A model generated the notes under the pieces. It did no database searches, was not told the origin of the DNA, and worked only from the letters and a program-made list of their open reading frames with translations. A stretch of 64,000 bases of DNA from Zarea fungicola (taxonomy: Eukaryota; Ascomycota; Sordariomycetes; Hypocreales; Cordycipitaceae), in the NCBI GenBank assembly GCA_900169235.1, contig FWCC01000010.1, forward strand, positions 43,177 to 107,176. Direction: 5' to 3'. The translations under genes were made by a program, and so were the position numbers. This document shows positions 1 through 11,603 of the stretch, one piece after another; the stretch's first letter is position 1, and every line of letters begins with the position of its first letter.

Positions 1-803
1 AAATGAGCCCCCATTGAGCATCCAAGCGCAGAAGCTTCATCTTCTTCTGTTGGTCGAGCACTGTCAGTGAAAAGGGCAAACAAGGCACAGACAGTCTCAC
101 AAAGTCTGTTTTATTTTTAAACATTTCAAGACTCTTGCTCCTTTCCTGAGTCTCTCACTCTGGTTCTCAGCTGCACTCCGTCCCCGGACACGCCGTGACA
201 CAAAACAGCCGGCGCACAACCACAGTCTTCAGCCGTACCAGTAACTCAGCGCCGCGCCGCCACCCTCGCCGCCGCACCCGGTAACCCCAGAATACAAGAT
301 TTACCACTAAGAGAAGGGGGAACCGGCAACGTCGCATCGCACCGTTATGACCGCGGATTCGCGCCTCACATTGTTAAATTTGTGTGTAGCTGAAAGCCTG
401 CTGTTGCAGCGCCCGGCCGAACCTCGGTTCGCATTGCATCTGGGCGGCAACTTTAACTACAACCAGGAATCGCTGGCCACAGAAGCAAGACGGCTCTACC
501 TAGTAACTATCTGTTACAATGCCTTGGCCCGGGAATTTCAGAAAAAGCAAGCAATGCAGAAAAAAAAAGGTGTCGCCAGAATCGGACGATACCACTTGTC
601 CCCTTCCAAAGAGGGTTTAGACTCAGGTACAAGCGGGCTCACCCCAAATAAGTCAGGGGATGGCCGGTTTTCCCAACATCCATCCTCCCAAAGCAGACGG
701 CATACGAATGTACGGAGTGCTGTACTTTGGTTATTTGTTGGTAATCCCATTGAGACAATAAAAGGACAGACCGGCCCCGCCAGAGTGGCCACATCGGGAC
801 GGC

Positions 804-818
804 GGGGGGGGGGGGGGG
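804..818. repeat. poly-G homopolymer (15 nt)
   Basis: Uninterrupted G run inside the gene-poor left part. Length is likely unreliable in an assembly. Confidence 0.9.
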
Positions 819-3800
819 ACCGTACACGAAGAAAGCCATGTTTCCAGAAGTCGAATTCGCCACCCAAAAGGGGTCTTGCTGTTTGTAACTGAATAACCAA
901 GCATTGACCCCTATTTAGAGCGTACGCTGAGACTTCAGTGGGCGTATTCCAAGTCGGGAATGTTTCTCGCTTCACCGCAACTATGTATTAACTAGTTGGA
1001 TACTCCGTATCCGTGCCTCCGTACTTCTCTTACTCGCCACCAACACGCGAACAGTTTGATTGCCAGTCCACTTGATTCTTCTTCTCCACTCCTTGGAAGC
1101 CCCAATGGAAGCTTCAAAATGCTCCAATTACAGTGCCGGAACCTGACACAGCCCGAGGACAGTTCGTCCTCGTCCAGCAGACCCAGGGGTTCCTGTGGGG
1201 AAAATGGTAATTTACCTTTTTTGCCTCTGCTATTCGTCGAACAGCCTGCGCGACCGCCATTCTTGGTAATCTGCCCCTGGTAGGCTGGTACTAGTAGCTA
1301 AGCTCACTGGGGATTATTATCAACCTCTGTAAGAAAATCTCTGAAACCGGTATGAGTCGGTGAGTAACCCGGATACGTACTAAATTGGTGAGCACTTCTA
1401 TGGCAGCTACATAGAGCAGACTAAGTCCATATGGAGGCTGTCTAATCTAAGCAAGTAGGGCTGACGTGCCTTGTGGAGGATTGACAGGCTTGAATCACTT
1501 CTCTATTATTCCCATAATAATTTTATCACTTCGCAAAAAGAAATGCTTTAAGCACTTCTTTTCTGATTGATCTTTCATTACCTGCAACAGCTATTCAACC
1601 TAATCTCACTCGAACTGTTACAGCAATTGCAGCCATCGGCGCACTTTGAAAACCCTCCTGCTCACTTCCCTGCCTCACCCTTTTCGCAAATCAATGTTCA
1701 TTATATTTTGCCGGTGATCGGCAGCGTCGTTGGCACTCTAACCGAAGTGGCTGCTCGCCCACAACAGACGGTGGCTGACCACCAAAAAAAAAAAAAAAAA
1801 GGCCGTGAGACAGGACGACGCTTAACTCTCCTAAACTGGAGCCAGAATTACTAGTTTTTGGTCGTTGAAGCGGCGATAATAGTAGTTAAACTATGCTAGT
1901 CGAGAGTTAACTTATTTAGTCCTTGTTTCGTACCCCTAGCTCTTGATCTGAAGCAGCTCGTCGCTCTGTTGGGAATCCCTGCACAGCTAGGCAATCAACA
2001 CGACCAGAAAAAGAAAGAAATTACCACCGGCAAGCTTGACACACTACGAGTAATATTGGATAGCCACCTAACTACTAATTTTCATTGCTAGCTATCTAGT
2101 TAATATTCAGACACTAATCCCCCATCGAATGGCAAAGTAAGACGAGTGATGGCGCAAGAAAAGAAAAGTACTGGAACAAGAAGAAGAAAGTAAGCCCCTG
2201 CCTTGCAGGCAATAAACCTACTTGTTGGGTCAGGTGCATGGTAATTTTAGCAAGCCTGTCTTCCTGACCCGACAAACCGGATTGTTGTCTCTGCAGCATT
2301 GGCAACGCACCCAGACGCCTGGGGCCTGTTCAGATTTCCGAGAGCTGGTGGGGCGTTTTCCTCCCTTTTCCCCCTTCTTCCCTGGCTGTACCCTTGTCGA
2401 TGTCACATGAGGCATGAGAGCAAAGGAGAAATATTTCTTACACAGCTAGAAACAGTTGTACGAGGGCGACATTCGGAAATGATAAGTGAGTTGCTTCTTT
2501 CGCACAATAAAACAGCTATCCAAAGAACTCATCTCAAAATGGTTGGCACAATTGACTACACAACGGTGCTGCGGCAGACGAGGAAAGACACTTACTGAGT
2601 TCTTAGACCCCTAACTAGTTAATTGAAAAGGCTGGAGCAGTTGAAGTGCCTGGCTGTTGTTACCAAGGTTTTGGGGGCCACAACGTAAGTCGGCCGGCTT
2701 ACTTTACCAGTGGCATTGGCGAGCCTTTTCTTTTTAGAGTTTGAAGCTCGTCTTACCCCAACTGTAATCCTACAGAACACAGCAACAGGCATACCCTACT
2801 ACCACAATCTCTAATGAAACCTGCAACGTTAAGTCCAAGCGGAAGCTTGGTGTTTCCCACTGGTGATCGTCAACCTCCTTGACTCCCCGATGGTGGTTGG
2901 ACACCTCGGTACCTGCCGTCTACTTGATCCAGGTTTGCTTGCTGGTCAGCAACTGAGCTGCGCTCATGGCCAGGCTAATACATGTCGCGTAATTTTAGAA
3001 CCGCGCCGGTCACTCTCGACTCTCACTAGGCATTCAGTCTTACAGTGGTGAAGCCACGAGCTACGACCTATATTACGGCAGACGGGATTATACAGAAATG
3101 GCCAACTCTTCTGGCTTGATATAATACCTATTAACCTCGCAAAAGCCCAGCCTGGATGGATACCATGCGCATCCCTCCACTGGAGCAATATCCACAAGGC
3201 AGACGGGTGGGCATAGCTACAGTTCCAAGCAACGGCTTCTACTTCCACCCAAGGATGGGCCCGGCAGCCTTCTTTTCGGCTGTCGTGATTGCGGTGCATG
3301 CAGCTAGTTCAGTTCGACACCGTCCTTTGCTGCCAGACATCTGACGTGCATCAATGCCCAACCTATCACGTCGGCTGATTTATTCTTATTCTTATTATTC
3401 TTATTACTGGTTATTCTTATTGTTCTCATTACTTCTTAAGCCTTCTTGAACATTCGCCAGGCTTACCATCTACGAGAGCCAGCTAAAACGGCCAACATTG
3501 GAATGCCGCGAGCCATAGACTAACCAAAATGCTATGTTGCTAGCCTTATGTTACCGCTTATTATTCAAAAGTGTCATCGCTGATGCTTGATGACACCGTT
3601 TTCTCAGTTAGCAGGGTCGTACGACGGAAAAGGCGGGCCACCAAGTCCCAACACACAACGTTAATGACCATCTCACTCTAATAACTTGCTTGCGGCTAAT
3701 CAGAGACGTGCAGACTCGCACACCTTCCGGGTCAAGCCTTGTTTGCATGGTCCGCCTTGCATTTCGCCATGCATTCGCTCGTGATTTTTGCGGCATAATA

Positions 3801-3918
3801 AAATCTTAATTTACTAGGCACCAGAATGTTTTGTTGAATACGCAGCTCAGACAGTATTTATTAGTGGGTGCATCTTTGACAGTACATGGCCGCCAGGTAT
3901 TTTCTTGTTCAATGTACA

Positions 3919-3934
3919 CCCCCCCCCCCCCCCC
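3919..3934. repeat. poly-C homopolymer (16 nt)
   Basis: Uninterrupted C run; the same region also has poly-A (1784-1800). No function apparent. Confidence 0.9.
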
Positions 3935-6900
3935 TGGTCTGGCTTGGCCCTCTTTTGCTTCGCTGTCCCTTCTATCTGAATGACTCACAGGTTATTTATT
4001 ATGTGGTTTTTTTTTAATTCATCTTATTAGGGGGTTTTTTTCTGATAAACTTTTCAAGATGCCCTCCACGATCGTAAGGAGAGAAAATGCGTCACGAGTA
4101 ACGCAGGAAATGGGACACCCTGGGACACCGCCATTTTTGCTACCCAACGTGTTCTTGCCCTTAATGACGTGACCTGGATCAGAGTCGGTGAGTGGTTTTC
4201 TAACTGACGAGAGAGAATGATTATTGTAAGTATCTAGAATCAAATGCGCAAGCAAAAAGCAGAAAAGGAAGAAGTTTTGTCTCACCTGCACGGCCAAAGG
4301 ACTTTTGATAGGTTCCTGCATGCAATTTGAGAACTTTCTTTCTTATACAAAAATATAACCGTTATAATGCATCGCAGAGATTGCTCCTGCATGCAACTTT
4401 TCAACTGGCTTTCACCTTTTCCAAACGGCTACTGTGATTGGCTTCCCGCGATAGGCCAGCCAGCCTTTACAAAATATCCAGGCATCCCTGTAGCATGGTT
4501 ATAGTTGGGCTGCATTTTTCCAGACCCAAGAGACTGAGAACTGTGACCCTGGGCAAAGATGACGACAGTAATACAGAAAGAACAGCAAAAGGTGGGCAGA
4601 GCTACTGGGATACCCTGGTCTGCCATGTGGTCCTAAATTGTTACGGCTTTAATAAGAGCTATTTTCGGAGTCTTTGTAATTTGCCTTTAGCGGTACCCAG
4701 TTCTGCCGGCCGATACCTTTTTGCCGAGAACAGTTTTTAGAATTGAACGGTTTACTGATGTCAGCACGCAACAGTCCGTGTAGCTATTGACGGCGTACAT
4801 TATCGCCGACCTTTCCCCCTTCTTGAATATTAACAATGAGGCGTCGATTCAATTTTCTTGTATGCTTTACTTGTTGATCTGAATCCCATAGTGTCAAGAC
4901 ATGGTGTAGGCATAATGGAACTTGGCTTTCGCAATTTTGACAATACTAACAAAATTGGCAAGCCCATCTTTGCGATCCAAGCAGTGGCTTCTTCCCCATT
5001 TCCTCTCTCTCCGTAACATACAATAAAGGCCAAACTTTTGTGTAACAGCCTAATTACCGATATATACCCTGCTAATGTGCTTGAGTAAGCCCGTGTGCCT
5101 CAATTTCTTCAGTAACGTCTTTCTGACGCTGAAAACTTGTTTTTTTTTTTTTCGTGGCTGTGTCGGAAGAAATGATTGCTGTGTTGGCTTGAGGACCCAA
5201 CCGCGCATTGCAACTCCAGGCAGTACTGGTAATAAAAATTTAATGATGAGCGTCCAGGATGCCCTGCCAGATGAGATTCAGGACCAGCCGTTGTGCCCCC
5301 TTGCCCCAGTCGTGTTAACTCTTGTAGGGGAGCTTCGGCCACCCATGCGTTGTCTTGGGGGCCAGGCAAGCCATCAAGCCACTTTATAACAAAAGTTTAT
5401 TATTGACTATTGCGTCCAGTCTATGTTCTCCTTTTCGGTGCCTATGTACTGCCCTGTACCCTCGACTAGGCAGCGATGTCATCGCATTGTTCGGGATTTA
5501 TAACATTGTCATGCAAGGAAATGTCGGTCCGGAATTTACAATTATGAAACACACTTTACGAATATACCGTTGCGTCTCTACGGAATCTTTTGTCCGGGCC
5601 GGTTGTATCTTGTCTCCTACTTCTCGTCCGAGTTAGTGCATTGTAAACCTGGCACCAACAAGAAGCCGTGGAAACTAAACGACTCGAGCGTCAACCGACA
5701 ACTACTTGTCACAAAAGGCATGACTAAACTGCCTGTCAATGCCCATTGAATATGCAAGGGAAAAGAATGAATTGAATAAAGTAGAAATTCCAATAATAAA
5801 CCACAGCTTTGACCTTCGAAACCATAACCAGTCGTGTTCTAGGCAGCACTAGACCAACGTCTAGCGACGGGTAAAAATTACTAGTACAGTACTAAGAAAC
5901 GCCCTGCAAGCCTACGATATGGGCTGGGAAATGGCAAGCATGAGACCCGAAATTATGTAGGCTATTCAAAAACCATATTCGGGGTAATGTGTGCGGGTAG
6001 TTATCCTGCCTCATGGCGAAGTCTTTCAACGTTACAGTGATGCGCCATCCGCCGATAATAGTGGTGTATCTGTAACAAATCACCAAAAGCTGTCAAGCGG
6101 AAATCATCATCAAGAAAATCCTCCTCAGTGTTAGTGAGCGATTCCACAATTGACTCCTTTAAAACTCAAATACTATATTATAATACTGTTGCGCCGCTCC
6201 GCGCATTTCATTCAAGAGATAACCAACGGCGGCGCTATTTCCAAGCCACGGCCGTAGTGTCAGGTTGCTAACACCCATGAGTGGTGGAGTTTTGCATCGC
6301 GCGGCATACGAGCAGGTTTCATGTGTCGGAGACCGGGACTGTCTTGACCTAAAACTGCTCGCACTCTCTTCTGCCGGACAATTCTGGGGTGCCCGCCGTC
6401 GTATGTGAGAGAGCTCGTTTATACAGAAATTGACTAGTATGATAGGGAGGAATGGTCTTGAACTGAATCATGGAGCGTGTGTGAGACGAAGGATACTTCC
6501 GTGCCGTCTCTGATCATTGTCCCCGCCCAGAACTCGGCCACCTGCCGTGAAACCATCCGGCACACATATGCGCCCCGGCAGTCCCGATTGTCAGTTTCTT
6601 GCCTTGCTTACCCTGGCTGTCGCTCGTGTTTTTTTTGTGGTTCGGCCAAGCTGAGCAGACAGGGCGATGGCAAGCATCTTATAACCCAAAAGGGGCTAAC
6701 GTTCAATGTCTCTCGCTATTAGGTTTTGCTGATACATATGACAGGGGAATTCTACAGGGGAATTCTACAGGTAACTAACTACTCCGCACAACGCGCGCAG
6801 GTATAGTAGATGGCAAAAAATGGCAAAAGAGTTACGCCGTCTGTGTGTCTGATATCGGACGGAAACCGCCGTTTTGTACGGGTTGATAATATGCCGAGAC

Positions 6901-7667
6901 CGAGGTTCGAGAGAGACAGTAACGCCTTCCAGGCTAGGAAAGCCGCCACCAAGCCATGGTTTGCCAAGTGTTTCGGTTGAAGTAACTACCAGAGGCCTAC
7001 CAACGTACAAAATAAACACCATGAGCAGATGTACAGTTTGCAGCTACGAACGGACTCTGTCCGTCAAAATGTACAACGTGCAAGACTCTATAGATAACAC
7101 GCGACCACATACGACACCCTGTCTAAGCCAGCCACCTGATGAGCCAAGACTGTCGATATGCGAGAATCGACGCCAGCAAAGTTCAATATTTTGTCAGTTG
7201 TCACAAACGTGTTAATTAATACATGCATAGGCGGTGCGCCGAGAGAGTCGGCGAGGCTGATGGACCAAGTCCCTGTGAACCAATGGGTGCCGCTGCCTTG
7301 AGGCCATGGCCACATTTCCATCTGCCCACAATGATGCCTAGATAGGACCATGGCTGAACCAGACTGTGCGCTGAGGCATGGCGTGGTTGGCCTTCCACGT
7401 GGATGTCAGGGGTCTGCCTCCCACTCTCTTCGTGACACTTGGCTTGCCAAACGTACGTAGTACTCGTAGTGTGGTGCGGCAAGCGTGTTTTGCTACTGTA
7501 AACTGCGGCTGAGCGTAGATTCCTGCATAGCCAAGACCGGCCTAGCCAGGCCAGCCTTCTAATACCCTTGACGCAGGGGTAAAAAGCGTTGCCTCTTTGT
7601 AGTTGTTCAGGTACGGCTGAATATTGGAGTTATTCCAGGCCCTCTGGCGTTGCATCACTAAAAAGAA

Positions 7668-7712
7668 ATCAAAAAAATCAAAAAAAAAAAAAAAATCAAA
7701 AAAAAAAATCAA
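7668..7712. repeat. A-rich low-complexity tract with AAATC interruptions
   Basis: Runs of A broken by TC dinucleotides. It generates spurious lysine-rich or phenylalanine-rich frames on the two strands. Confidence 0.85.
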
Positions 7713-9090
7713 ACACATAAGAGCCTTGTCTATGCCACATTTGCATTGGTCCATATACTGGGCAGAATTGCAATCAGGAGGTCTACGTAATTTCAAGTGT
7801 CTAATTTACACTCCTAATAATGGCTGAGACAAAGAAGCTGACTAGTGTGGCTTGGATGTCTAAATATTGCTGATCTGTGATTACCAGCAACCGCAGATGT
7901 ATAGTACATATGTAACGGACTGCAGTACGCAGTTACTCGTACATAGAAACTCTTATTAGGCAATCGACCTGCACAACCCGTTGATTGCGCGTGCAGTTGG
8001 TGTCTGTGGAGGGTTGGGGTTACCTCCCGGGTCGGCTGTTCAGCTGTTGTACATAACTATCTGAAAACGGCAACCCATGTCACACAGGCGGCGGGCTGAA
8101 GAATGTGAGCACTGGCAGAATGTTTTGTAACCACCACATTTGCCAGGCATCGGTCCCAATTACACGCCCCCCCTGTCCAGAAGCTGAGAAGCAAAATAAA
8201 AGCTCCAAAGAGGTCGAAGCGACGGGACACAGAAAGCCTACCCCGCGCCAACGGCACGTTTTGTATCTACGTATATAATTAGGTTGAGGCGAAGCTTAGT
8301 ACCTACAAAGTACAGGGGCAGCGGAAGGCTGCGGTTGGCGCGGGATGAAGATCCTGGCGCCTGGTGAGGGGCAGATTTGCACAACCTGTTATGCAGTCTT
8401 TGATCTGCATACAACTTCAACTTCATACGGCGTAACGATATCGCAAAGGAGAATTCCATGTAATGACATGTCATGCAACACAAGACACCAAAACAAATGC
8501 ATCGTTGTGTACAGAATCAGCGATTTATATGGCATACTAGAGCAGACTTTCGTAGTGACAGCTTTGCACTATCGGCTAGCCTGCCATACAAAGTGTGACT
8601 ACTCCGTACTGGTGTGCTAATATCTGAGGCAAGAATCCTTGTCAATTGTTTTTAGCCAAAATTGTAACAGGAGCTACGTGTACAAAGGGCGCACTACTGG
8701 ACATCACGGGAACGAGGCGTCGTTTTTGACGGGTCTATTTTATCCGATGTTGTGCGTCATTGCCGAACCGCCAGGGGCTTAATACAAAGAAAGGGTGTTT
8801 AGTCAACCAAAATGACAGTCGCAGGGCATATTGTAAGGAAACGTCCGAGTTAGGCCATTGGGGTATACTCTCGTGGAAGCAAGGGTTGTGCCATCTTCCG
8901 GGCGGGTCGGATACCGAGGCAGTCTATCCTCCTCATCTTGACGGAGGGGACCTCGGCGTCAAGCACTGTCCAACGTACCATGTCAACGGTTTTCAGCCGC
9001 TCATGCAAACTTAAAGTTAGCGTTCAATCGGGAGCATCCTTCCTTTCTGCAAATACTCGTGCACATAGTAACAGCTAGGGGGCTTTCAAA

Positions 9091-9123
9091 ACCGGTGATC
9101 AAATACCGGTGATCAAATACCGG
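9091..9123. repeat. short tandem repeat, 14-bp unit about 2.4 copies
   Basis: The unit ACCGGTGATCAAAT occurs twice in tandem, followed by a partial ACCGGT. No gene is associated. Confidence 0.8.
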
Positions 9124-9930
9124 TTTGGTCTCAACTTGTTCTCGCACGTAATCAGTATGCCCTCATATACCAATACATCAAGACATCAATAATGGCTATG
9201 TTTATCTCGTTAGTGTGTAAGAAACCCTACAAAACTACGCACTTGACGGCAAACTTCGGTTGCTTCATTCATAGCTTGTGCACCGTCCGTGCGTTGAGGG
9301 ATAGGACAGAAAGGAGCTTTGGTTGCCTCGATAGACAATGCATCTGTACCACACTCGGCAATTAGTTGACCAAGTGCTTCCAATGTATTCAATTTTTTAA
9401 TGTCATGCACCTTGACTTATATGTTCTAGGCCAGTCAAAACAGAGAAACCAGGACGGCAATGACCATTTTGAAACACTAGCAGCAGTTTAAACTTTGCTC
9501 CCGCTTCATCAGCCGTTTATTCTTAGCTGATAGAGGTATATGTAGACTAAGCATCTTTTTTTTTGTCATTGATTTTTGGGCGGAGCTCGTAAGCAATGCG
9601 CATGGCCAAGCTAAATCATCCGCATTGCCTGTGCACCGGCTAATTTGTTTGGCTGCATTGGCTGATAGTTTCGTTCACATCGCCCCTCAGACAGCTAGCT
9701 GCTGATTAGAAACGATGATCAGCAACGCTGACCATTAGTTTCAGAGATGCCACAGCTTATCAATCATTAATCAGTCGTACGACAGACTTCTGTTCCTTGA
9801 ATGACTCGGGAGATCATCCCCGTTGGAGGGACACGGCCAAGCACATTGTAAACCTTGTCTGCGCAAGGTTCGGCAGTTGTTTTCTTGATCGATGTAGGCC
9901 ACTTTAGCCATCCTTAGCATTAGTCAATCA

Positions 9931-10848
9931 CTACTCTTCAGCAGGGATCTGGGTCGAGCTAATCCAGTTCTCCATCTTGGCTTGGCCGGTGACCGCATTG
10001 CTGCTTCCGGCAACCGACGATTGGCTTGTTTTGGAACCTGCGTCTCTTCTCTTGACCACTAAGCAGAGCACACGCCCGTAGATAGCGAAGCCTTCGTATG
10101 TGACATCCATAGCCATTTTCTTCTTATCATCTTCAGGGTCACTGTCCGACTCTGCGTTCATGGCTTCACGGCGACGCTTGAATGGTGGCTCCTCATCGCC
10201 AGAATCCACGTCAATGGCAGTCTCCCTGTCGCCATGCTCGAGTCCATTAGCATCTCCACTTTGCCGCCGGTCACGTTTTGCCCTGATTTGATCATCAGCA
10301 ACTGGAATTGCGGATAAATCAATGTCATCCTCGTCGCCGCTCTCCTCTTCAATGCGTATAGGGGCGAAATCGGCCTCCTCCACGTCGACTGGTTGATCGT
10401 TGGTCTCGCTGATTAGTTTAGTAGTATTAGACTGCATCAGAGATGGCCCTTTCTCTCGAAAATGTTTCTTTTTGGTAAGTAGAGAGTGGCGAGTACTTGT
10501 TTCGGTGAGGAACATTGACACTTCAAAATCATCTATAAGAAACCATGCCATCGTTAGCTTTCGGCATTTCAAATAAATCGATGATGTAGCACGGAGACCA
10601 AACATACCTTTAACAATAACATCTTTGACACGAGATTTTTTCGAAGGCTTCTTCTTCATTCTTTCCCTTTCCCTTTCTTCCCGCAGCTTGGGGAGCACCA
10701 GCGGGCGAATGGCCTCAATCACGCGTGGCAAGGTCTGGTGTCTTGGATGCAGTAGCCATGATTGCACGAGCGCCGGGCTATCAAGATATATTCGGCATTC
10801 TAGAACAGAATATTTCGAAATTCTTAAGTATCGCCGCACAGGTGCCAT
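9931..10848 (-). CDS. conserved-looking nuclear-type protein of unknown function (280 aa spliced)
   Basis: The open frame is uninterrupted for 305 codons, but a 75-nt intron is hidden in it at 10533-10607 (GTATGT donor, GCTAAC branch, TATAG acceptor); removing it keeps frame and joins VIVK to DDFEV, giving 280 aa. The N-terminus (residues 1-55) is hydrophobic/aromatic and reads like a folded domain ending in a leucine/proline-rich stretch. It is followed by a highly basic segment (ERERERMKKKPSKKSRVK), then a long acidic Asp/Glu-Ser region with KRRR-type nuclear signals, and a short folded C-terminal piece (YEGFAIYGRVLCLVVKRR). This layout suggests a nuclear, possibly chromatin or DNA-metabolism protein, but I do not recognise the family. 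Start ATG at 10848 opens the frame. It lies about 310 bp downstream of the Yippee gene on the same strand. Confidence 0.75.
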   Translation of the reverse strand: MAPVRRYLRISKYSVLECRIYLDSPALVQSWLLHPRHQTLPRVIEAIRPLVLPKLREERERERMKKKPSKKSRVKDVIVKGMFGLRATSSIYLKCRKLTMAWFLIDDFEVSMFLTETSTRHSLLTKKKHFREKGPSLMQSNTTKLISETNDQPVDVEEADFAPIRIEEESGDEDDIDLSAIPVADDQIRAKRDRRQSGDANGLEHGDRETAIDVDSGDEEPPFKRRREAMNAESDSDPEDDKKKMAMDVTYEGFAIYGRVLCLVVKRRDAGSKTSQSSVAGSSNAVTGQAKMENWISSTQIPAEE

Positions 10849-11160
10849 TTTTTCGATTTTTTTGGCAAATATGTGTCTGAAGAGTTAAGGTTACGAAGCA
10901 GACAGAGTGAGGACGCATGTGAGTGATGGCAGCCAGTTGCTACCCCACTGGCGTCAAGGGTATAGGGTAGCACGCGGCCAAAAAATTCCAATGTTGGCCC
11001 ACTGGGAGCAGGCAAAGAAACGTGTCGCATCCCGTGGGATTCTTTGCTGAGGCGCTGCAAAAAAATGTGCAGAATATCTTGAAGAATATGGCAACAAGGA
11101 GAATGTATTAAATATTCTGTCTGAAATGCTGAGCTGTTAATCCAAGGCAGCATGCAGCAT

Positions 11161-11603
11161 TTAAAGTGTCTGTGGCAGAACCATAATACACTCCATCTCC
11201 AGTATATGATTGCTCATTTTATATTCCTGGGACGCATCCGGTACAGCAAGGTACGTCCATCCGAGATACTCATCGCAATTCTTGCAGTGGAATTCCTGAG
11301 TTTTGTTCTTTCCAGTAGTCATTTCACGCTCTTCTGTATGCTTATGCGTGACATTTGTCACGTATTCAAACAGTGTCGCCTTGCCATGGAGACCGCGAAA
11401 ATGCTATCGAGACAGTGCTTGTGTAAGCGCGATGAGAATGACGTGCTCTTTCAGCCGCAAATATCAACAGTATAGCCACAACTGAACAACTTAGGACTAC
11501 TCACACCGCATATGATGCTCTCGCCTTTGGCGATCATGGTTTTACATTTTTGGCAGCCATATGTATGCTGGGTTTTCTCAGTCAATCTGGTAATCTCAGT
11601 CAT
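11161..11603 (-). CDS. Yippee-family zinc-binding protein (113 aa)
   Basis: Two exons, 11505-11603 and 11161-11403, flank a 101-nt intron (GTGAGT donor, GATAG acceptor). The spliced 113-aa protein has the Yippee signature of two CxxC pairs, C17-x2-C20 and C73-x2-C76, separated by exactly 52 residues, the spacing known for this family; this supports the splice. Other family features are a G-x-x-G-x-A-x-LF segment (G37-F45), a V-x-N-V strand, and the LGW and ILEM stretches near the C-terminus. Yippee proteins are small beta-fold zinc proteins, often nuclear, sharing a fold with cereblon and RIG-I C-terminal domains; the molecular role in fungi is unclear. The N-terminal extension before the first CxxC is only 16 residues, shorter than in many fungal relatives, so an extra 5' exon cannot be excluded. 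Confidence 0.85.

Larger units (their letters stand above)
1..9930. other. gene-poor region, no supportable gene
   Basis: Nearly 10 kb in which every open frame is short (longest 181 codons at 347-892) and compositionally unlike protein; I found no conserved motif, plausible spliced model, tRNA or rRNA. Visible content is homopolymer runs (G 804-818, A 1784-1800, C 3919-3934), an A/T-rich run at 7668-7712, TTATTC-type microsatellite near 3380-3430 and two tiny tandem duplications (about 6743-6771 and 9091-9123). Pyrimidine-rich tracts near 40-180 and 1075-1100 could belong to a promoter or long 5' UTR, but no coding start could be tied to them. It may be long intergenic DNA, a lncRNA locus or decayed sequence. 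Confidence 0.5.

Noticed and set aside
347..892. 181-codon plus-strand open frame
   Set aside because: Composition is irregular, it reads through a G homopolymer, and no domain or splice context supports it.
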